This document shows positions 39,411-48,195 of a stretch of 64,000 nt of DNA, piece by piece. How positions within the stretch are numbered: the stretch's first letter is position 1; every line of letters starts with the position of its first letter. Origin of the DNA: Sulfitobacter sp. THAF37 (lineage in GTDB: Bacteria; Pseudomonadota; Alphaproteobacteria; Rhodobacterales; Rhodobacteraceae); contig NZ_CP045372.1 of assembly GCF_009363555.1 (NCBI RefSeq), positions 2,553,501 to 2,617,500 on the forward strand, written 5' to 3'. The notes beneath the pieces were generated by a model. It saw only the letters and a program-made list of their open reading frames with translations. It ran no database searches and was not told the DNA's origin. The position numbers and the translations under genes are program-made.

Positions 39411-40217
39411 TCATTCCTTGGCCATGTCGGGCGCGTCCACCGCCTTCATGCCCACCACGTGATAGCCCGCGTCCACATGCAGGTTCTCGCCCGTGGTGCC
39501 TGAGCCTAGGTCGCTGAGCAGGAACAGCGCCGCGCGGCCCACGTCGCCGATGGTCACGTTGCGGCGCAGGGGCGAGTTGTATTCGTTCCATTTCATGATG
39601 TAGCGGAAATCGCCGATGCCGGAGGCCGCCAGCGTCTTGATCGGACCCGCCGAGATCGCGTTGACGCGGATGCCGTCCTTGCCCAGATCCTCGGCCAGGT
39701 ATTGCACCGATGCCTCGAGCGCGGCCTTGGCCACGCCCATGACGTTATAATGCGGCATGACCTTTTCCGCGCCATAATAGGTGAGCGTGAGGGCGCTGGC
39801 CCCCGGGCCCATCATCTTTTCGGCGCGCTGCATGATGGCGGTGAAGGAATAGACCGAAATGTCCATCGACATGGCAAAGTTTGCGCGGCTGGTATCCACA
39901 TAGCGACCGCGAAGTTCGCTTTTGTCCGAAAAACCAATGGCATGCACGACGAAGTCAATGTTTTCCCAGTGGTCTTTCAACCCGTCGAACAGCGCGTCGA
40001 TGCTGGCTTCGTCGCTCACGTCGCAGGGCAGGACGATGTCGCTGCCCAGTTGCGCGGCCAGGGGGCCGACCCGCTTCTTCAGCGCCTCGCCCTGATAGGA
40101 AAAGGCAAGTTCCGCGCCGGCATCGGCCAGGGTCTGGGCAATGCCCCATGCGATGGACTTGTCGTTCGCGAGGCCCATGATCAAGCCACGCTTGCCCTGC
40201 ATCAAAGTGTTTTCCAT
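39411..40217 (-). CDS. fabI: Enoyl-[acyl-carrier-protein] reductase (NADH)
   Basis: A 268-residue short-chain dehydrogenase that reduces trans-2-enoyl-ACP in fatty acid synthesis. FabI signatures are MGLANDKSIAWGIA (about 14-27), the NAD/substrate segment VVHAIGFSDKSELRGRYVDTSRANF broken across residues 88-115, and the Tyr-x6-Lys catalytic pair in TYYGAEKVMPHYNVMG (about 145-160). It is the first gene of the leftward fabI-lysE-gpt run, with the divergent pdxH gene 210 bp away. Confidence 0.96.
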   Translation of the reverse strand: MENTLMQGKRGLIMGLANDKSIAWGIAQTLADAGAELAFSYQGEALKKRVGPLAAQLGSDIVLPCDVSDEASIDALFDGLKDHWENIDFVVHAIGFSDKSELRGRYVDTSRANFAMSMDISVYSFTAIMQRAEKMMGPGASALTLTYYGAEKVMPHYNVMGVAKAALEASVQYLAEDLGKDGIRVNAISAGPIKTLAASGIGDFRYIMKWNEYNSPLRRNVTIGDVGRAALFLLSDLGSGTTGENLHVDAGYHVVGMKAVDAPDMAKE

Positions 40218-40427
40218 GGGCGCCGACCCTTTGCCTGTTGCTTTGACGACAACCTCTAGGACATTGCGGCGGTCCCATCAAGATGCCAGCCATTCGGATC
40301 CCGGCGGCAAACCACCGGTATGGCTGTACAAAAATCCGTCAAACGCCTTGTTGCATTATGTCGATTGATATACCGCTTGTGCGTTGGGCACGTTTTGCGG
40401 CGTGCATTCAGGAATTTGGAACGCCAG

Positions 40428-41033
40428 ATGGAAGAACGCACCGGTATCTTTGCGGGACCGGACCCGTTTGAAATCGCCCGTCGCTGGCTTGCGGAGGCCG
40501 AAGACACCGAGCCGAACGATCCGAACGCCGTCGCATTGGCCACCGTGGATGAGACGGGGCTGCCCAATGTGCGCATGGTACTGCTGAAAGAGATCGAGGC
40601 GCACGCCTTTGTCTTTTACACCAATTACGAGAGCGCCAAGGCGATCGAGCTGGAGGGGGCGGGCAAGGCCGCCTTTGTGCTGCACTCCAAGACCCTTCGT
40701 CGGCAGATCCGGGTGCGCGGCACCATCACGCGGGAGGACGGCCCCCAGGCCGACGCCTATTACAAGAGCCGCTCGTTGGGCAGCAGGCTGGGGGCATGGG
40801 CGTCCAGGCAGTCCCGCCCGCTCAAGAGCCGTGCGGCCCTCGTGGCGGAGGTGGCCCGCGTGACCGCCCAGAAGGGCACCAACCCCGACCGGCCGCCCTT
40901 CTGGGGCGGCTACCGGATCACCCCGTCCGAGATCGAGTTCTGGGCGGACGGGGAATTCCGGCTTCACAACCGTTTCAGATGGCGACGGGCAGACCCGGCG
41001 GAAAGCTGGGAAATCGTCCGTCTCAACCCTTGA
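40428..41033 (+). CDS. pdxH: Pyridoxamine/pyridoxine 5'-phosphate oxidase
   Basis: A 201-residue FMN enzyme oxidising PNP or PMP to PLP. Recognisable segments are [16 protein letters not shown] (about 40-55), [40 protein letters not shown] and [10 protein letters not shown] at the end. The ATG at 40428 follows AGGAATTTGG; an upstream in-frame extension of 36 codons is not supported by family length. Confidence 0.95.
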   Translation: MEERTGIFAGPDPFEIARRWLAEAEDTEPNDPNAVALATVDETGLPNVRMVLLKEIEAHAFVFYTNYESAKAIELEGAGKAAFVLHSKTLRRQIRVRGTITREDGPQADAYYKSRSLGSRLGAWASRQSRPLKSRAALVAEVARVTAQKGTNPDRPPFWGGYRITPSEIEFWADGEFRLHNRFRWRRADPAESWEIVRLNP

Positions 41034-41113
41034 GTACCCACACCTTGTTTCATGTGATACGTTAGCCAGATTATCAGCCCGCCCGGGGCGAAAGCGACCG
41101 ACAGAGGACAGAC

Positions 41114-41689
41114 GTGCAGGACCATCGCGACACTCCCCCCGAACAGGGCATCGAAACGCCCGAAGGGACGCCGGTTTCCGGTGTTGTGAAATGGTTCGAT
41201 CCGGCCAAGGGGTTCGGCTTTGTCGTGGCCGATACCGGCGGGCCGGACATCCTGTTGCATGTCAACGTGCTGCGCAACTTCGGGCAAAGCTCGGTGGCCG
41301 ACGGGGCGCGGGTAGAGGTGCTGGCCCACCGCACCGAACGCGGCGTGCAGGCGACGCAGGTGCGGGCAATTCACCCACCCGAGAACGCCCAGTCCGCGGC
41401 GCTGCCAGACATCATCAGGCGCGACCGGGAGGAGGTCGCGGCGGCGCCGCTGTTGCCGGCGCGGGTCAAGTGGTTCGACAAATCCAAGGGGTTCGGCTTT
41501 GCCAATGTGTTCGGCAAGCCGGAGGATGTGTTCCTGCATATCGAGGTGTTGCGGCAGTCGGGTCTGTCCGATCTGCAACCCGGCGAGGCGCTGGCGATGC
41601 GGGTGATTGATGGTACACGCGGCAAGATGGCCGCAGAGGTGCAGGCATGGGAAACAGTATTGACGCCCCGCGACGAAGACCGGGACTGA
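41114..41689 (+). CDS. Tandem cold-shock-domain protein
   Basis: A 191-residue protein with two cold-shock domains, about 20-85 (GVVKWFDPAKGFGFVV, DILLHVNVLR) and about 115-180 (ARVKWFDKSKGFGFAN, DVFLHIEVLR). Both contain RNP1- and RNP2-like nucleic-acid binding motifs, linked by a charged spacer. Double-CSD proteins of this kind are typical of alphaproteobacteria and act as RNA/DNA chaperones. The start is GTG at 41114, with GAGGAC in front. The final 43 bp overlap the start of the DUF192 gene. Confidence 0.93.
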   Translation: MQDHRDTPPEQGIETPEGTPVSGVVKWFDPAKGFGFVVADTGGPDILLHVNVLRNFGQSSVADGARVEVLAHRTERGVQATQVRAIHPPENAQSAALPDIIRRDREEVAAAPLLPARVKWFDKSKGFGFANVFGKPEDVFLHIEVLRQSGLSDLQPGEALAMRVIDGTRGKMAAEVQAWETVLTPRDEDRD

Positions 41690-42150
41690 TCGCCGCCACG
41701 CTGGCGGCGCTGGCGCTGAGTGCGGTCGGGGCATGGGCCGAAAGCGCCTGCCGCGAGGACACCGTGATGCTGCGGGGCGACTGGGGCAGCGTGCGTTTCA
41801 ACGTGGAAATCGCGGACGAGCCGCAGGAACAGGCGCGGGGCCTCATGGGGCGCGAAGCGATGCCGGTCTCTTCGGGCATGCTGTTCGTGTATCCCGCGCC
41901 ACGGCGCGCCAGCTTCTGGATGCGCAACACGCTGATCCCGCTCGACATGCTGTTCGTGGACGCCAGCGGTACCGTGACGCACATTCACCACGAGGCCGTG
42001 CCGCTGGACGAAACCTCCATCTTCGGCGGCGACAACGTCCTTGCCGTGCTTGAGATCAACGGCGGGCTGGCACGCCGGCTGGGCATCACCGAAGGGACCC
42101 GGCTGCGCCATCCGGCGTTTTCGCCCGATGAAGCGGCCTGGCCTTGCTAG
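41647..42150 (+). CDS. Exported DUF192 family protein
   Basis: A 167-residue protein with an N-terminal signal peptide (helix about 13-30, GLIAATLAALALSAVGAWA) and a DUF192 domain (about 42-155; EQARGLMGRE, MLFVYPAPRRASFWMRNTLIPLDMLF). The reaction is unknown; homologues are often exported. It overlaps the cold-shock gene by 43 bp, strong coupling. Its TAG stop (42148-42150) is part of the CTAG target of element B, so the C-terminal residues (EAAWPC) may reflect the insertion. Confidence 0.88.
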   Translation: MGNSIDAPRRRPGLIAATLAALALSAVGAWAESACREDTVMLRGDWGSVRFNVEIADEPQEQARGLMGREAMPVSSGMLFVYPAPRRASFWMRNTLIPLDMLFVDASGTVTHIHHEAVPLDETSIFGGDNVLAVLEINGGLARRLGITEGTRLRHPAFSPDEAAWPC

Positions 42151-42515
42151 GTCGTATTGACTTTCATTTTCGCCCACCCGTTTCAGTCCAAAATTGCTCA
42201 ATTCCAGGCAAGAGCGCGCAGGAATAGCCAGCTATTTCAAGCTCTCTTTGCGCGCCCCGCCTTGAAATTGAAGCGCCAATACCCTGCGCGCTACGCGCTC
42301 TCGGGACATTGGCGACGTGATTTATTTTTAAAGTAAAGGCGGGACGCTGTAACGCGGAAATGGGCAATTTTGGCGAAACCCCTTCGGGGCGCGGCGGATT
42401 TTGCCTCTGTCCTCCCGGATGTTCGCTTCCAATGATCACATTGCTGCGCTCACATCAGGGCGCCAGCGGCAAAATCCGTCTCGCGCGGGTGGGCGACAAT
42501 GAATGTCAACACGAC
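42151..42515. mobile_element. Palindromic miniature element, family B (MITE-like)
   Basis: A 365-bp non-coding element with 30-bp terminal inverted repeats (27 of 30 matching, starting GTCGT[A/G]TTGAC) and CTAG on both sides (42147-42150 and 42516-42519). Sequence is unlike family A, yet the plan is the same: a first long stem with a CCAAAATTGC arm near 42188 pairing GCAATTTTGG near 42364, a CCCCTTCGGGG hairpin, and a second stem with GCGGATTTTGCC pairing GGCAAAATCCG. No protein-coding capacity. It lies between the DUF192 gene and tRNA-Pro. Confidence 0.8.
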
Positions 42516-42573
42516 CTAGGGCGCGCAATCTAGCTCTTTTCTTTCACGGACACAGCGACTAAAGAGGCCCGGT

Positions 42574-42650
42574 CGGAGCGTGGCGCAGCCTGGTAGCGCA
42601 CCTGTTTTGGGTACAGGGGGTCGGAGGTTCGAATCCTCTCGCTCCGACCA
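42574..42650 (+). tRNA. tRNA-Pro (anticodon TGG)
   Basis: A 77-nt cloverleaf with encoded CCA: acceptor CGGAGCG/CGCTCCG, D arm GCGC-AGCCTGGTA-GCGC, anticodon stem CCTGT/ACAGG with loop TTTGGGT (TGG at 42608-42610), T arm GGAGG-TTCGAAT-CCTCT, discriminator A. It reads CCA and, by wobble, other proline codons. Confidence 0.97.
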
Positions 42651-42829
42651 CTTCACCACTTGTCGATCGTTAGGGCATTTGTTCTTTCGGGGCACGAAAT
42701 GCCCTTTGGGTGCCGCTGCCCCCTGGCTCGGTTTGCCCGCCGCTAGAGGGCAAACTCTTTATCTGCACCTGCCGCGCGGGTGCGCCGCTTCATGAAAATC
42801 TGAAGGTCAACTTCGAGCCCGTAGCGCGC

Positions 42830-43300
42830 CTACAAGTCGACAGCTTCTCGCTGCATGAAGCAGTGGATCCCGGAACGACTGATCTCTTTGAAGCCATACC
42901 GCCGGTAGAGCGAGCCTACCGGGTTCCAGTGCAAGTACTCCAACCTAACAGGTAACTGCAGGCTGTCGGCCACTGCGAGACAGTGCGCGAGAATAGTCGA
43001 ACCAGCTCCCTGGCCTTGATGCTCTGGGAACAAATAGAACTCTCCGAGACGCACGTGATCCGACTGCCGCTGAAGCGATAGCGTTCCAAGCCTCTGCTCC
43101 GAGCGCCTTATCTCGAAAAATGGCTTCTCGCTGTAATGACGCTCATGCAGGTCCCGTTGGAATGCTTCATCCCAAGGCCAGCGTTTGATTATGTGCGGTC
43201 CCATGGCCGCTCGTTTAGCTTCGAAAGCAAAGGCAATATCGCCGGGATGGGTGCCAAGCCGAGGGAATTTCATATCAGGAGGAAGGTCGGGCAATTTCAT
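42830..43300 (-). CDS. GNAT family N-acetyltransferase
   Basis: A 156-residue acetyltransferase with the acetyl-CoA motif A in FYLFPEHQGQGAGSTIL (about 89-105) and the motif B end WNPVGSLYRRYGFKE (about 125-139). The acceptor is unknown. Base composition is visibly lower in GC than in neighbouring genes, and it lies just after tRNA-Pro in a poorly coding stretch, which suggests horizontal acquisition. Confidence in the family is high; in function, nil. Confidence 0.85.
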   Translation of the reverse strand: MKLPDLPPDMKFPRLGTHPGDIAFAFEAKRAAMGPHIIKRWPWDEAFQRDLHERHYSEKPFFEIRRSEQRLGTLSLQRQSDHVRLGEFYLFPEHQGQGAGSTILAHCLAVADSLQLPVRLEYLHWNPVGSLYRRYGFKEISRSGIHCFMQREAVDL

Positions 43301-43669
43301 GCCACGAACCTTCTCAGGTCATGGCTGTGTCTGCAATGTCCGCATAGCTGCCCCCTCGGGCTGCGGCACCCCGGACAGGATTCGTGTTGAGTACGGGCGA
43401 ACGGGACAAACCCTGTGCCGCTCTGCAACCACATCTGAATCGCCTCCATCCGCAGGCTGCACGCGCAGCGGGCGGAATCGCCCCGGTCGCGGTGTCGCGT
43501 GATCCCTACATCTGGTGTCCAGATCTGAATGCCCGCCCAGATGCGGTGCGAAATTGCCACTGATTCTGCGTCGTGGATCAGATCAACGTGACAGTTCTGC
43601 AAAACCGCCCGAATTTTTTGCACCCGGTCTGCGGGGCCTCGATTGCAGGTGACTTTCACACAGGCAGCC

Positions 43670-43678
43670 TGTGGATAA
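43670..43678 (-). promoter_or_regulatory. Perfect DnaA box upstream of nrdJ
   Basis: TGTGGATAA on the plus strand, TTATCCACA on the minus, an exact DnaA consensus nonamer. It lies 451 bp before nrdJ within a CACAGGC/GCCTGTG dyad. Confidence 0.6.
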
Positions 43679-43883
43679 GTTCAGCCAAAGGGTGAGCGTA
43701 CAGGCCTAAACCCACCCAACCATTTGCAGTTTGACGGCCTGGGCGGGCTCTCCCTCGAAACAGGGGGGCTGGGGATATTAACCTTGTGAATCGCGGCTCG
43801 CCTGCGGACCCAAACAAACTGGATTTGGTCAACGAAAATCTTTGGCGAAATTTCAAAAAAGTCCGTTGACCCCAGACCCCTCA

Positions 43884-43930
43884 ATACGTCAGGTTGTGCA
43901 GGCCGACGATGACGCCACAAGATGTAGTGG
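43884..43930. promoter_or_regulatory. NrdR-type box (with a weak partner) upstream of nrdJ
   Basis: CCACAAGATGTAGTGG (43915-43930) matches the ACACwATATATwGTGT pattern of NrdR sites. A weaker partner (43884-43899) begins exactly 31 bp upstream, the usual spacing of paired NrdR boxes. NrdR would repress nrdJ when ATP/dATP pools are high. The site is about 200 bp before the ATG. Confidence 0.65.
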
Positions 43931-44128
43931 TAAACGCTTCAAAGGCGCATCAGGGCAGATGACAGGCACCAAGACGGATTAACGGTCGATGCTGCAAGAC
44001 TGCCGGGGGCGGATACCTCCCGGCGCTTGGTCAATCTGCGCCCTGATCGACGGCACACGGGGTGGGGACGGTCTGCAATGACGGGCGGTTTTCCGAATTT
44101 TGTAAACGCTGGAATGAGGCAGTAAGAA

Positions 44129-47100
44129 ATGAAGATTGAACGTCAGTTTACGACCGCAGGCAAAGATGCATACGCGGGGCTGGATTTCATCACCACGGTA
44201 TCCGAGATCCGCAATCCCGACGGCTCCACCGTGTTCAAGCTCGACAATGTCGAGGTGCCCTCCAGCTGGAGCCAGGTCGCAAGCGACGTCATCGCGCAGA
44301 AATATTTCCGCAAGGCCGGCGTTCCCTCTGAACTGAAAAAGGTCAAGGAAAAGGGCGTGCCCGAGTTCCTGTGGCGCTCGGTCCCCGCCGAAGGGGCCGA
44401 AATGGGCGGCGAGACCTCGTCCAAGCAGGTGTTTGACCGCCTTGCCGGGGCCTGGGCCTATTGGGGCTGGAAGGGTGGCTATTTCACCACCGAGGAAGAC
44501 GCCCGCGCCTATTTTGACGAGATGCGCCACATGCTGGCCAGCCAGCGCGCCGCGCCGAACTCGCCCCAGTGGTTCAACACCGGCCTGCACTGGGCCTATG
44601 GCATCGACGGTCCCGCGCAGGGCCACTACTATGTCGATTACAAGACCGGCAAACTGACCCGGTCCAAGTCTTCCTACGAACACCCGCAGCCGCACGCCTG
44701 CTTCATCCAGTCCGTTCAGGACGACCTGGTGGGCGATGGCGGCATCATGGACCTGTGGGTCCGCGAGGCGCGGCTTTTCAAATACGGCTCGGGAACGGGC
44801 ACCAACTTCTCCTCGCTGCGTGCGGCGGGTGAGAAACTGTCGGGCGGTGGCAAGTCGTCCGGCTTGATGGGCTTTCTCAAGATCGGCGACCGTGCAGCCG
44901 GCGCCATCAAGTCGGGCGGCACCACGCGCCGCGCGGCCAAGATGGTGATCGTCGATGCCGACCATCCCGACATCGAGGAATTCATCAACTGGAAGGTGCT
45001 CGAAGAGCAGAAGGTCGCGTCCATCGTCGCCGGCTCCAAGATGCACGAAGAGAAGCTGAACCTTCTGTTCAAGGCGATCAAGGAATGGGACGGGGCAGTG
45101 GCGGATGCCTATGACCCGGCCAAGAACGACGCGCTGAAACAGGCGATCCGCGAAGCCAAGAAGGTCGCGATCCCCGAGACCTACGTGAAGCGCGTGCTGG
45201 ACTATGCCAAGCAGGGCCACACCAGCATCGAATTCCCGACCTATGACACCGACTGGGACTCCGAGGCCTACAACTCCGTTTCCGGCCAGAACTCCAACAA
45301 CTCGATCCGCGTGACCAACGCCTTCCTGACCGCTGTCGAAAAGGACGCGGACTGGGAACTGACCGACCGCACGACCGGCAAGGTGGCCAAGACCATCCGC
45401 GCCCGCGACCTCTGGGCGCAGGTCGGCCATGCCGCCTGGGCCTGTGCCGATCCGGGCATCCAGTACCACGACACCGTCAACGACTGGCACACATGCCCCG
45501 AAGACGGCGCGATCCGCGGCTCGAACCCCTGCTCGGAATACATGTTCCTGGACGATACCGCCTGCAACCTGGCGTCGATGAACCTGCTCACCTTCCTTGA
45601 GGACGGCGTGTTCAACGTCGAGGACTACATGCACGCCGCGCGTCTTTGGACCGTGACGCTGGAAATCTCGGTGATGATGGCGCAGTTCCCGTCCAAGGAG
45701 ATCGCGCAGCGGTCCTATGACTTCCGCACCCTGGGTCTGGGCTATGCGAACATCGGCGGTCTGCTGATGAACATGGGCTATTCCTACGACAGCGACGAGG
45801 GCCGCAGCCTCTGCGGGGCGCTGACAGCGATCATGACCGGCGTGTCCTACGCCACCTCCGCGGAAATGGCGGGCGAGCTGGGGACCTTTCCCGGATACGA
45901 CAAGAACAGCAGCCACATGCTGCGCGTCATCCGCAACCACCGCAACGCGGCCCACGGCAACGACACCGGCTACGAACTGCTGTCGGTCAAGCCCGTCCCG
46001 CTCGACCACGCGAATTGCCCTCAGCCCGGCCTGATCGACGTGGCGATGTCCACCTGGGACGAGGCGTTGACCCTGGGCGAGCAGCACGGCTACCGCAACG
46101 CGCAGGTCTCGGTCATTGCGCCCACCGGCACCATCGGCCTGGTGATGGACTGCGACACCACCGGCATCGAGCCCGACTTTGCCCTGGTGAAGTTCAAGAA
46201 GCTGGCCGGCGGCGGCTACTTCAAGATCATCAACCAAAGCGTTCCGGCGGCACTGGAAAAGCTCGGTTACGGCTCCGCCCAGATCGAGGAAATCGTGTCC
46301 TACGCCGTGGGCCATGGCACCATCGGCAACGCACCGGGGATCAACCACACCTCGCTGGCGGGCCACGGTTTCGGCCCCAATGAGCTGGCCAAGGTGGACG
46401 CGGCGTTGGCCTCGGCCTTCGACATCCGCTTTGTCTTCAACCAGTGGACCCTGGGCGAGGCGTTCTGCAAGAATGTGCTGGGCATCCCGGCGGACAAGCT
46501 GAACGACCCGACCTTCGACCTGCTGAAGTCCCTTGGGTTCTCCCGCAAGGACATCGAGGCGGCCAACGACCACGTCTGCGGCACGATGACCCTGGAAGGC
46601 GCGCCGCACCTCAAGCCGGAGCATTACGGCATCTTCGACTGCGCCAACCCCTGCGGCAAGAAGGGCAAGCGGTTCCTCAGCGTGAACAGCCACATCTACA
46701 TGATGGCGGCGGCACAAAGCTTCATCTCGGGCGCGATTTCCAAGACGATCAACATGCCCAACGACGCCACCATCGAGGACTGCCAGCAGGCCTATGAACT
46801 GTCCTGGAGCCTCGGCATCAAGGCGAATGCGCTTTACCGCGACGGCTCCAAGCTCAGCCAGCCGCTGGCGGCGGCCCTGGTGGAGGACGACGACGAGGCG
46901 GCAGAGGTGCTGGAAAGCGGCTCCATGCAGGAAAAGGCGACCGTGCTGGCCGAAAAGATCGTCGAAAAGGTGATCGTCAAGGAAATCGTCAAGTCGCACC
47001 GCGAAAAGATGCCCCAGCGCCGCAAGGGCTATACCCAGAAGGCCAACGTGGGCGGGCACAAGGTCTACCTGCGCACCGGCGAATACGGCGACGGCAAGCT

Positions 47101-47779
47101 GGGCGAGATTTTCATCGACATGCACAAGGAAGGCGCGGGCTTCCGCGCGATGATGAACAACTTCGCCATCGCGGTCTCCGTCGGGCTTCAGTACGGCGTG
47201 CCACTGGAGGAATTCGTCGATGCCTTCACCTTCACCAAGTTCGAACCGGCGGGCATGGTCCAGGGCAACGACAGCATCAAGAACGCGACCTCGATTCTCG
47301 ACTATATCTTCCGCGAACTGGCGGTCAGCTACCTGGACCGGACCGATCTCGCGCATGTGAAGCCCGAAGGTGCCACATTCGACGATCTGGGTCGGGGCGA
47401 CGAGGAAGAAGGCGTGGCGAATGTCTCGGAGCTTTCTGAAACTGCCGCGACCAAGAGCCTCGAAGTGCTGCGCCAGATCAGCTCCACCGGCTATCTGCGC
47501 AACCGCCTGCCGCAGGAACTGGTGGTACTGCAGGGCGGCCAGCGCGAGATGGCAGCCGCCGTCGCCGCCGCCACGCCCCAGGTCGACGGCAGCGCCGCCG
47601 TCGCCATGGCCGCCAGCACCGCTGCCGCCAGCGCGCCGACCAGCCTCGATGCGCGCACCAAGGCCAAGATGCAGGGCTACGAGGGCGAGGCCTGCGGCGA
47701 ATGCGGGAACTACACGCTGGTCCGCAACGGGACCTGCATGAAGTGCAATACATGTGGTGGCACCAGTGGCTGCAGCTAA
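44129..47779 (+). CDS. nrdJ: Class II (adenosylcobalamin-dependent) ribonucleotide reductase
   Basis: A 1216-residue enzyme reducing ribonucleotides to deoxyribonucleotides with a B12-derived thiyl radical, independent of oxygen. The catalytic barrel has the active-site [10 protein letters not shown] (about 470), PTGTIG (about 668) and a late CGxKGKR segment; the C-terminal region has a long Ala-rich spacer and a zinc-ribbon-like end ([17 protein letters not shown]), normally used for shuttling electrons from thioredoxin. The long form is typical of alphaproteobacteria. Regulation by NrdR is suggested by upstream boxes. A B12-synthesis gene, cobK, lies 12 kb away but not in an operon. Confidence 0.97.
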   Translation: MKIERQFTTAGKDAYAGLDFITTVSEIRNPDGSTVFKLDNVEVPSSWSQVASDVIAQKYFRKAGVPSELKKVKEKGVPEFLWRSVPAEGAEMGGETSSKQVFDRLAGAWAYWGWKGGYFTTEEDARAYFDEMRHMLASQRAAPNSPQWFNTGLHWAYGIDGPAQGHYYVDYKTGKLTRSKSSYEHPQPHACFIQSVQDDLVGDGGIMDLWVREARLFKYGSGTGTNFSSLRAAGEKLSGGGKSSGLMGFLKIGDRAAGAIKSGGTTRRAAKMVIVDADHPDIEEFINWKVLEEQKVASIVAGSKMHEEKLNLLFKAIKEWDGAVADAYDPAKNDALKQAIREAKKVAIPETYVKRVLDYAKQGHTSIEFPTYDTDWDSEAYNSVSGQNSNNSIRVTNAFLTAVEKDADWELTDRTTGKVAKTIRARDLWAQVGHAAWACADPGIQYHDTVNDWHTCPEDGAIRGSNPCSEYMFLDDTACNLASMNLLTFLEDGVFNVEDYMHAARLWTVTLEISVMMAQFPSKEIAQRSYDFRTLGLGYANIGGLLMNMGYSYDSDEGRSLCGALTAIMTGVSYATSAEMAGELGTFPGYDKNSSHMLRVIRNHRNAAHGNDTGYELLSVKPVPLDHANCPQPGLIDVAMSTWDEALTLGEQHGYRNAQVSVIAPTGTIGLVMDCDTTGIEPDFALVKFKKLAGGGYFKIINQSVPAALEKLGYGSAQIEEIVSYAVGHGTIGNAPGINHTSLAGHGFGPNELAKVDAALASAFDIRFVFNQWTLGEAFCKNVLGIPADKLNDPTFDLLKSLGFSRKDIEAANDHVCGTMTLEGAPHLKPEHYGIFDCANPCGKKGKRFLSVNSHIYMMAAAQSFISGAISKTINMPNDATIEDCQQAYELSWSLGIKANALYRDGSKLSQPLAAALVEDDDEAAEVLESGSMQEKATVLAEKIVEKVIVKEIVKSHREKMPQRRKGYTQKANVGGHKVYLRTGEYGDGKLGEIFIDMHKEGAGFRAMMNNFAIAVSVGLQYGVPLEEFVDAFTFTKFEPAGMVQGNDSIKNATSILDYIFRELAVSYLDRTDLAHVKPEGATFDDLGRGDEEEGVANVSELSETAATKSLEVLRQISSTGYLRNRLPQELVVLQGGQREMAAAVAAATPQVDGSAAVAMAASTAAASAPTSLDARTKAKMQGYEGEACGECGNYTLVRNGTCMKCNTCGGTSGCS

Positions 47780-47792
47780 GGGAAACGGAAAG

Positions 47793-48074
47793 ATGCCAGA
47801 AGAAAAACGTGAATTCGAAAACGCCAGGATCACCATGGGCGCCAGGACGACCGAGCCGATGACGGTCACGGTGACCGTCACAACGACACCGGAAAAGCGT
47901 TCCGGATCGGGCGAGGCGGTGCTGCCCCAGGACGTTTTCGACGAGATCGAAGCGGTCGAAGGGGCAGGGTCGGTCGAAGCACCGCAAGGCACGTTCTCGA
48001 TTATGGTGCGCAAGGCCTTCAAGGACACGCGCAGGGTCGAGTTCGTCACCTCCGGTCCGGTGCCCGACGCCTGA
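47793..48074 (+). CDS. Small acidic protein downstream of nrdJ
   Basis: A 93-residue protein of unknown function with no signal peptide or membrane helix. It is rich in Thr, Val and acidic residues (e.g. TVTVTVTTTPEKRSGSGEA). The ATG at 47793 follows GGAAACGGAAAG, 13 bp after the nrdJ stop, so it is in the nrdJ transcript. After it, the 128-bp hairpin array begins 121 bp downstream. Confidence 0.68.
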   Translation: MPEEKREFENARITMGARTTEPMTVTVTVTTTPEKRSGSGEAVLPQDVFDEIEAVEGAGSVEAPQGTFSIMVRKAFKDTRRVEFVTSGPVPDA

Positions 48075-48195
48075 ACCCGGCCTTCCCGACAGCGGCCATG
48101 CGGCGGCTGTCGGCGCAGACACGGAGCGCGTGCGCGTGCTCTGGACGACGTTCAGGCCGCAGGCAAACAAACATCGAGCGGTTAACAAATTGAGC

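Larger units (their letters stand above)
43301..44128. other. 828-bp lower-GC intergenic stretch upstream of nrdJ
   Basis: No convincing gene. A 120-residue minus-strand frame (43297-43659) is rich in Cys, His and Arg and matches nothing I recognise. The half nearer nrdJ contains a perfect DnaA box and an NrdR-type box, and a run of AT-rich sequence (about 43770-43890). A remnant of a degraded gene is possible in 43301-43660. Confidence 0.6.

Noticed and set aside
41040..41066. TGTTTCATGTGATACG, similar to a parS centromere site
   Set aside because: It departs from the GTTTCACGTGAAAC palindrome at several bases and is far from any par gene.
42580..42795. A frame starting in tRNA-Pro
   Set aside because: The start lies inside the tRNA cloverleaf; frames across tRNAs of this kind are common artefacts.
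43297..43659. A 120-residue minus-strand frame upstream of nrdJ
   Set aside because: Composition (many Cys, His, Arg) and lack of any motif make it unlikely. It may hold a decayed gene, which I cannot identify.
43979..48049. A 1356-residue minus-strand frame opposite nrdJ
   Set aside because: It mirrors the well-supported nrdJ gene, is rich in Arg, His and Gly, and shows no domain. It is a GC-rich antisense shadow.
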